Shown here piece by piece: positions 16,575 through 19,795 of a stretch of 19,795 bases of DNA. The translations under genes were made by a program, and so were the position numbers. The notes below the pieces were generated by a model. That model made no database searches, had not been told where the DNA came from, and was given only the letters and a program-made list of their open reading frames with translations. Origin of the DNA: Calditrichia bacterium (GTDB lineage Bacteria; Calditrichota; Calditrichia; RBG-13-44-9). Position 1 is the first letter of the stretch; each line of letters begins with the position of its first letter. The stretch spans positions 1 to 19,795 of the forward strand of contig JALXCH010000282.1 in the NCBI GenBank assembly GCA_026991005.1, in the 5' to 3' direction.

Positions 16575-16901
16575 CTATTCATGTTCTTTACAATACGCTT
16601 TCCCCCGTAACCGTTGCCAAAAGCCCAATGGTTTACCACAGGTGATGCATAATCCCTCCTGGCGGCGACGTTCTCGTTCTATTTCTTGTTCCAGACTCTT
16701 CTTTTTTTTCTGTAATTGCGAAATTTTTGCATGTTCTTCTTTTGTAATCCAAAATGACAATAAAGGCATTTTCCACAGGCGGACGGTCTTATCACCGCTC
16801 CCGGAGACGATGAAACGCCCATCCGGGCTGAAGGCAACGCTATAAACCGAGCCTTTATGTCCTCGCCTGTCAAAGTATTGCATTGGAGAGCATTCATACA
16901 A
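16575..16901 (-). pseudogene. WD40-repeat / zinc-finger gene fragment
   Basis: The frame encodes one WD40 blade ([20 protein letters not shown], then [10 protein letters not shown]), a basic coiled-coil stretch ([20 protein letters not shown]) and a small Cys/His finger near the end ([10 protein letters not shown], then YCKEHE). A single WD40 blade cannot form a propeller, so this is most likely the 3' end of a larger protein whose 5' part is lost. A second frame just upstream (minus strand, about 16830-16990) reads [18 protein letters not shown] and looks protein-like too, which suggests a frameshift or fusion in decayed DNA. A small functional zinc-finger protein of 108 residues is possible but less likely; no clear ribosome site is seen. 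Confidence 0.6.
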
Positions 16902-17260
16902 ACTTTCAGTATGTTAAAAGCGTTATCGTGTTTATTATGGACTTCTGTGTACAGCAATTTTTGATCCTCTAATAATTTACGTTTCGTTTCCTGCTCAACT
17001 TATTGATGTCTGCAACATATTTGTTATACATTAGATGATTATGATATGAAAAACTGGGTACCAAAACAAGCGGATACGTTGCCACAATATCCCCCTCAAA
17101 TTAAAATAATTTACTTTAACAATATTTTATAAAAACATTTCAACCCCAAATTTCGTTGGCTGGGGGCAATTCCCAATTTTTTCGCTATGCCCGGAATTAT
17201 TTTTAATAAATTATAGAAATTTATTTCCAAGTGTTATTCAATATACCACTTCAATATACC
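16902..17260. other. AT-rich intergenic DNA, probably decayed coding sequence
   Basis: No intact gene. The left 90 bases continue a protein-like minus-strand frame upstream of the WD40 fragment. The rest is AT-rich with nothing recognisable except a short direct repeat AATATACCA (17240-17262) at the edge of the hydrolase remnant. Confidence 0.45.
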
Positions 17261-17353
17261 ACCATCGGATTCGCCCTGGGAAAGGAGGAACTCTCCCACT
17301 CTTATCGGGAAGAACTGCTATTGGAGGATTCATTGAAAGGTAGGTGGAATTAG
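17261..17353 (+). pseudogene. Remnant of an M20 (YgeY-like) hydrolase C-terminus
   Basis: Reads TIGFALGKEELSHSYREE then LLLEDSLKGRWN and a TAG stop. It matches residues 363-390 of the intact hydrolase (TIGFAPGKEELSHSDREE...) with about 80 percent identical bases over some 80 positions. Most of the differences are silent third-base changes. It keeps the metal-binding His but lacks everything upstream. This is the tail end of a second, diverged M20 gene rather than a fresh copy of 16387-16470. Confidence 0.85.
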
Positions 17354-17473
17354 CATTCCTGAACCAGACTCCCTATCATTTCTTCCCTCCTGCACCAAGG
17401 ATTGAGTGAATTTGGAAACTTTTTCACAAATATCGGGTAACATTTGATAAAATGAATGAAGGAGGCATCGTTC

Positions 17474-17836
17474 ATGGAAAAAATGAATCATGAGCAAAAA
17501 AATAGTTATCTATTCATCACCCTGGTGCAACAGTATCAGATGCAGGCCTGGATCAGTCTGGGTAAGCTGAAGAACCCTTCAACCGATAAAATTGAACGCA
17601 ATCTGGATCTGGCGAAATTAAGCATCGACATGCTGGATATGTTAAAGGAGAAAACACGGGGGAACTTAACCGCAGAAGAAGAACGCATGCTCACCCAAAC
17701 GCTGACGGATTTAAAACTGAATTATGTAGATGAATACGAAAAAGAGCGGAAATCTCAACAAAAGCAAACCGAAGAAACCGGAGGACAACCACAACCTACT
17801 GAGGCTTCTTCGGAAAGCAGCGAAAAATCATCGTAA
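17474..17836 (+). CDS. DUF1844 domain-containing protein
   Basis: A small cytoplasmic protein of 120 residues of unknown function. The DUF1844 pattern is clear: FITLVQQYQMQAWISLGKL (about 13-31), the DLAKLSIDMLDMLKEKTRG helix, then NLTAEEERMLTQTLTDLKLN. The C-terminal 25 residues are low-complexity (Gln, Glu, Ser, Thr). The ATG at 17474 is chosen because GGAGG lies eight bases upstream; ATG 17456 would put that ribosome site inside the gene. Single gene with its own terminator at 17905. It is surrounded by repeat-rich DNA but keeps normal coding composition. Confidence 0.88.
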   Translation: MEKMNHEQKNSYLFITLVQQYQMQAWISLGKLKNPSTDKIERNLDLAKLSIDMLDMLKEKTRGNLTAEEERMLTQTLTDLKLNYVDEYEKERKSQQKQTEETGGQPQPTEASSESSEKSS

Positions 17837-17904
17837 ATGAGCTGCAAATTTAAAACGGTTATTTTACCACCAAAATATTATTCAGTAAAAAATACATCAT
17901 AAAC

Positions 17905-17934
17905 ATAGGGGATGCTAAAAGCTTCCCCTATTTT
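17905..17934 (+). terminator. Rho-independent terminator of the DUF1844 gene
   Basis: ATAGGGGA (17905-17912) pairs with TCCCCTAT (17924-17931), extended by GC/GC after a T-T mismatch, with loop TAAAA and a T-rich tail (TTTTC). Confidence 0.8.
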
Positions 17935-18028
17935 CTATCTGGTATGCAAAAAATTCCTGGGCAGTTTTTCGTGTGTCCGATTAATTTTATGAATGAGTGG
18001 ATAAATAAAAGTTCATTTTTTTCCTGAA

Positions 18029-18052
18029 AATCTCTGCAACGTTGGAGAGATT
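18029..18052. repeat. 24-bp near-perfect palindrome
   Basis: AATCTCT, G, CAAC and then GTTG, G, AGAGATT: symmetric except for one G-G pair. There is no loop and no T run, so it is not a terminator. It could be an operator-like site or part of a dispersed repeat. Confidence 0.6.
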
Positions 18053-18368
18053 CTTTGCCCTGCTTTTAGCGTGGTTCAAAATGGCAGAACTACCATCCGC
18101 TCTGTTATCCTGAACCCCATCGTAGGCAAGAACCCACCCGTTGCGGAGAGATGGGATTCTAAAGCGTTGCATCCTTTTGGATAGCCCATATTTTGGAAAT
18201 ATCCGAAAGGGTCCCGTTCCCAATGGAAGCCTCCAAGGGAGTGCCCAGAGGAGTCTCCAAAGGAGTTTGGGATGGGAAAAATTGTTTTCCAATACAAAAA
18301 ATTTTTTTCCATAGAGACAATTGAAAAACGAGAACATGTCGAAAAATAATAACGGAACATCTCGTTTA

Positions 18369-18912
18369 CCCCGTCCCTTCCGGGACGGGGAAATTTTGTT
18401 GTGGTCATTAATTCCCACAAATGGAAGAGGCTGTGTAAAAACGAAAATCAAAATTATATTTTAACAATATCATGCATATTGCCACTCATAATATTTGTTT
18501 AAAACCAAAGATATACTCGGATACCGATCCTGTGGGAGAAAGTTTTGTATTATTCACTAAATTAAGTATTTCTCTACGGACCCTATAATTCCTGTATTAA
18601 TATATCAATGCATATATTTTTTTGTATTTTTGTATTTCAAAATAATATTTTCAGAATGCTGCATCCTTTTGTGTTGTCATAGCCACGAGCTTTTAGCTCG
18701 TGGATCACTGAATCCCTTCTACTATAATCAGGCTTTATCCTAAAATTGGGCTAAAGCCCAATTTGTAGTTTGGGCCTTAAGTTCCCCGAGCTGCAAGCTC
18801 GGGGCTATATTTTACTTTGAATGACAATGAATAAATATTCCATTGAAATTGCATTTTTTCACAGCCTCTGGAATTTGTGGGCTAGTGGCAGGCCGTCCCT
18901 GTCGGGACGGCT
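18369..18912. mobile_element. MITE-like non-autonomous element with long inverted ends
   Basis: The left end reads: hairpin CCCCGTCCC-TTCC-GGGACGGGG (18369-18390), then ATTCCCACAAATG, then AGAGGCTGTGTAAAAACG (18426-18443). The right end is the reverse: TTTTTTCACAGCCTCTGG (18854-18871), AATTTGTGGG, then hairpin CCGTCCC-TGTC-GGGACGG (18893-18910). The inner core (18426-18869) is 444 bp and has no open frame for a transposase. The left end is nearly the same as the left end of the IS at 19429 over about 75 bases, so the likely reading is a deletion derivative moved by that IS family. The core contains a REP doublet (18679-18810). Confidence 0.7.
18679..18810. repeat. REPIN-like cluster of three hairpins
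   Basis: Hairpin 1 is CCACGAGCT-TTT-AGCTCGTGG (18683-18703), hairpin 2 is AAATTGGGCT-AA-AGCCCAATTT (18743-18764), and hairpin 3 is CCCCGAGCT-GCA-AGCTCGGGG (18784-18804). Hairpins 1 and 3 are inverted copies of one REP unit (outer ATAGCC at the left, GGCTAT at the right). This is the layout of REP doublets moved by RAYT (IS200-like) transposases in other genomes; no such gene is in this window. Confidence 0.75.
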
Positions 18913-19007
18913 GTCTTGTGTTTTACGTTCCCTTAATTCATGGAATCCTTGGTATTTTCTGGCAGGGAACATCTCACGATATGGTTAAAATGTACTGTGA
19001 TTTTTTT

Positions 19008-19287
19008 CGCTGCGTACGTTGCGCTCGCTGCGGTTAATTTCTTTGCATTTGGACATTCAAAAACCTTTGCGCTTTTTGCGCCTCCGTTGCGCTCTTTGCG
19101 GTTAAATAAGATTAACCGCAGAGAACGCAGAGAATGCGCAAAGGACGCAATGAAAAAAGAAATTCTAAATAACAAATCACAAAAAATGGCCAAGTTCAGA
19201 GATAGCGCAAGTAGTCCAATAATTTATTTAATCAGATTGTTTTTTCTTCGCGCTTCCGTTGCGCACTTTGCGGTTAAATAAGATTAA
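19008..19287. repeat. GCGGTTAA family: three copies, one as an inverted pair
   Basis: Units end in CTTTGCGGTTAA or CGCTGCGGTTAA. Copies lie at 19008-19036, 19065-19105 and 19246-19277, all in the same direction. The middle copy is followed after ATAAGA by its inverse, beginning TTAACCGCAGAG (19112-19152), forming a large inverted repeat centred at 19108. A 22-base run is identical between 19094-19115 and 19266-19287. Within the arms the unit repeats every 9 to 10 bases (CGCAGAGAA kind). Confidence 0.8.
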
Positions 19288-19356
19288 TCACATTTTCAGA
19301 GAATCTTCGCTCCGCTCACGCAACGCTCATAATAACACGGCTTGAAATATCTTCGG

Positions 19357-19383
19357 TGTTTTCTGTGTTTTCTGTGTCTTCTG
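19357..19383. repeat. Three 9-bp tandem units (TGTTTTCTG type)
   Basis: TGTTTTCTG, TGTTTTCTG and TGTCTTCTG in direct succession. Related to the tract at 7128-7152. Confidence 0.8.
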
Positions 19384-19428
19384 TGGTTTTAATTAAACTG
19401 CGCATTCAGAAAAGGAATATCCCATTCA

Positions 19429-19795
19429 CCCCGTCCCTTCCGGGACGTGTAACTTTTGGTGTGGGTATTCATTCCCACAAATTCAGAGGCTGTGTAAAAA
19501 CGCAAAGTCAAGAGGAGGATAAAAAAGTTTTGATAAAATCAAAAATAGCATGCATAACATCTTAATTTTTATTACATTACAAATAAAATCCGAGGCTCCA
19601 TGCACTACATTGAACCCTCCAACAGAGACCAATTTATATTCCTGAATACTCTGGATGATTTGGTTCCAAAGAAACACTTTGTTCGCCTGATAGACCTTGC
19701 TGTTGATAAGATAGTGTCGTCCAATCCAGAGCAATTTGCCCATAAAGGCAAAGAGAATAAAGGGCGCAAAGCGTATAGTCCGGCTACCATGCTCA
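19429..19795 (+). mobile_element. IS1182-type insertion sequence, left part (runs off the window)
   Basis: The left end reads hairpin CCCCGTCCC-TTCC-GGGACG (19429-19447), ATTCCCACAAATTC, then AGAGGCTGTGTAAAAACGC (19485-19503). The transposase starts about 115 bases after the AGAGGCTGTG end, a normal leader for this family. The right end lies beyond the window. Whether the hairpin belongs to the IS or to its target site is open. Confidence 0.75.
19600..19795 (+). CDS. Transposase, IS1182 family (N-terminal fragment, cut by window end)
   Basis: The frame starts at ATG 19600, with GAGG four bases upstream, and is open to the window edge (65 complete codons). The product begins MHYIEPSNRDQFIFLNTLDD, followed by LVPKKHFVRLIDLAVDKI, then GRKAYSPATML. 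The pattern of a DDLVP..H..R.ID..VD motif followed by GR..Y.P..ML is typical of the N-terminal domain of IS1182-type DDE transposases. The catalytic DDE region is outside the window, so activity cannot be judged. Confidence 0.82.
   Translation, partial: MHYIEPSNRDQFIFLNTLDDLVPKKHFVRLIDLAVDKIVSSNPEQFAHKGKENKGRKAYSPATML

Larger units (their letters stand above)
17837..18368. other. Intergenic region with terminator and palindromes
   Basis: About 530 bases with no credible gene; the minus-strand frame 17987-18451 is a read-through of repeats. Contents: the terminator at 17905; a 24-bp near-perfect palindrome at 18029-18052; a hairpin with arms CCCATC (18116-18121) and GATGGG (18150-18155); and three short near-tandem units of the CTCCAAAGGAGT kind (18230-18266) framed by TTCCCA and TGGGAA. 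Confidence 0.55.
18913..19428. other. Repeat-filled spacer between the MITE and the IS
   Basis: No credible gene. Contains the GCGGTTAA repeats (19008-19287) and the TGTTTTCTG tract (19357-19383). Open frames such as 18940-19281 and 18933-19193 are translations of these repeats. Confidence 0.6.

Noticed and set aside
17155..17182. Possible terminator TGGG..CCCA followed by a T run
   Set aside because: Only a four-base stem and no gene upstream that would need it.
18933..19281. Overlapping open frames on both strands with SLRLI/FAVK-like text
   Set aside because: They are translations of the GCGGTTAA repeats, a common source of false genes.

Overview
The window looks like a piece of chromosome from a Gram-negative bacterium. 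A lipoprotein signal peptide with a C20 lipobox, a SPOR (peptidoglycan-binding) domain and a signal-peptide-bearing multidomain amylase all imply an outer-membrane-type envelope. Moderate GC, good GGAGG-type ribosome sites, a ruvCAB-queA-yebC cluster, an RsbV/RsbW/RsbU set and a DUF1844 protein together suggest a lineage of the FCB superphylum or a neighbour (Calditrichota-like), but this placement is inference and no rRNA or marker gene here proves it.

Layout. (1) 125-3552, plus strand: a 6-phosphofructokinase, a 600-base intergenic stretch with structured repeats, then a nine-helix membrane protein carrying an HExxH gluzincin-like domain; a strong two-way terminator follows. (2) 6493-3805, minus strand: an RsbV-like STAS protein, an RsbW-like ATPase/kinase and a GAF-GAF-PP2C RsbU-like phosphatase, i.e. 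a complete partner-switching module without an adjacent sigma factor. (3) 9985-7181, minus: a secreted GH13 amylase-type enzyme with two glycogen-binding-like modules. (4) 14917-10193, minus: SPOR lipoprotein, YebC, RuvC, RuvA, RuvB, QueA, a closely packed cluster for Holliday-junction processing, translation/transcription control and queuosine synthesis. (5) 15302-16516, plus: a YgeY-type M20 hydrolase, followed by gene debris (a WD40/zinc-finger fragment and a decayed copy of the hydrolase C-terminus). (6) 17474-17836, plus: a DUF1844 protein with its terminator. (7) 17837-19795: a repeat-rich region of about 1.8 kb with a MITE-like element, REP/REPIN-like hairpins, 9-nt-period repeats, and the start of an IS1182-type insertion sequence that runs off the right edge.

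Most genes are housekeeping. The unusual part is the accessory DNA. The non-autonomous element at 18369-18912 has the same long palindromic ends as the IS at the right edge, and it encloses a REP doublet. Several intergenic gaps also carry short-period repeats of three different families, each with a 9-base unit. I did not see CRISPR arrays, tRNA or rRNA genes, or a recognisable new defence or biosynthetic system.
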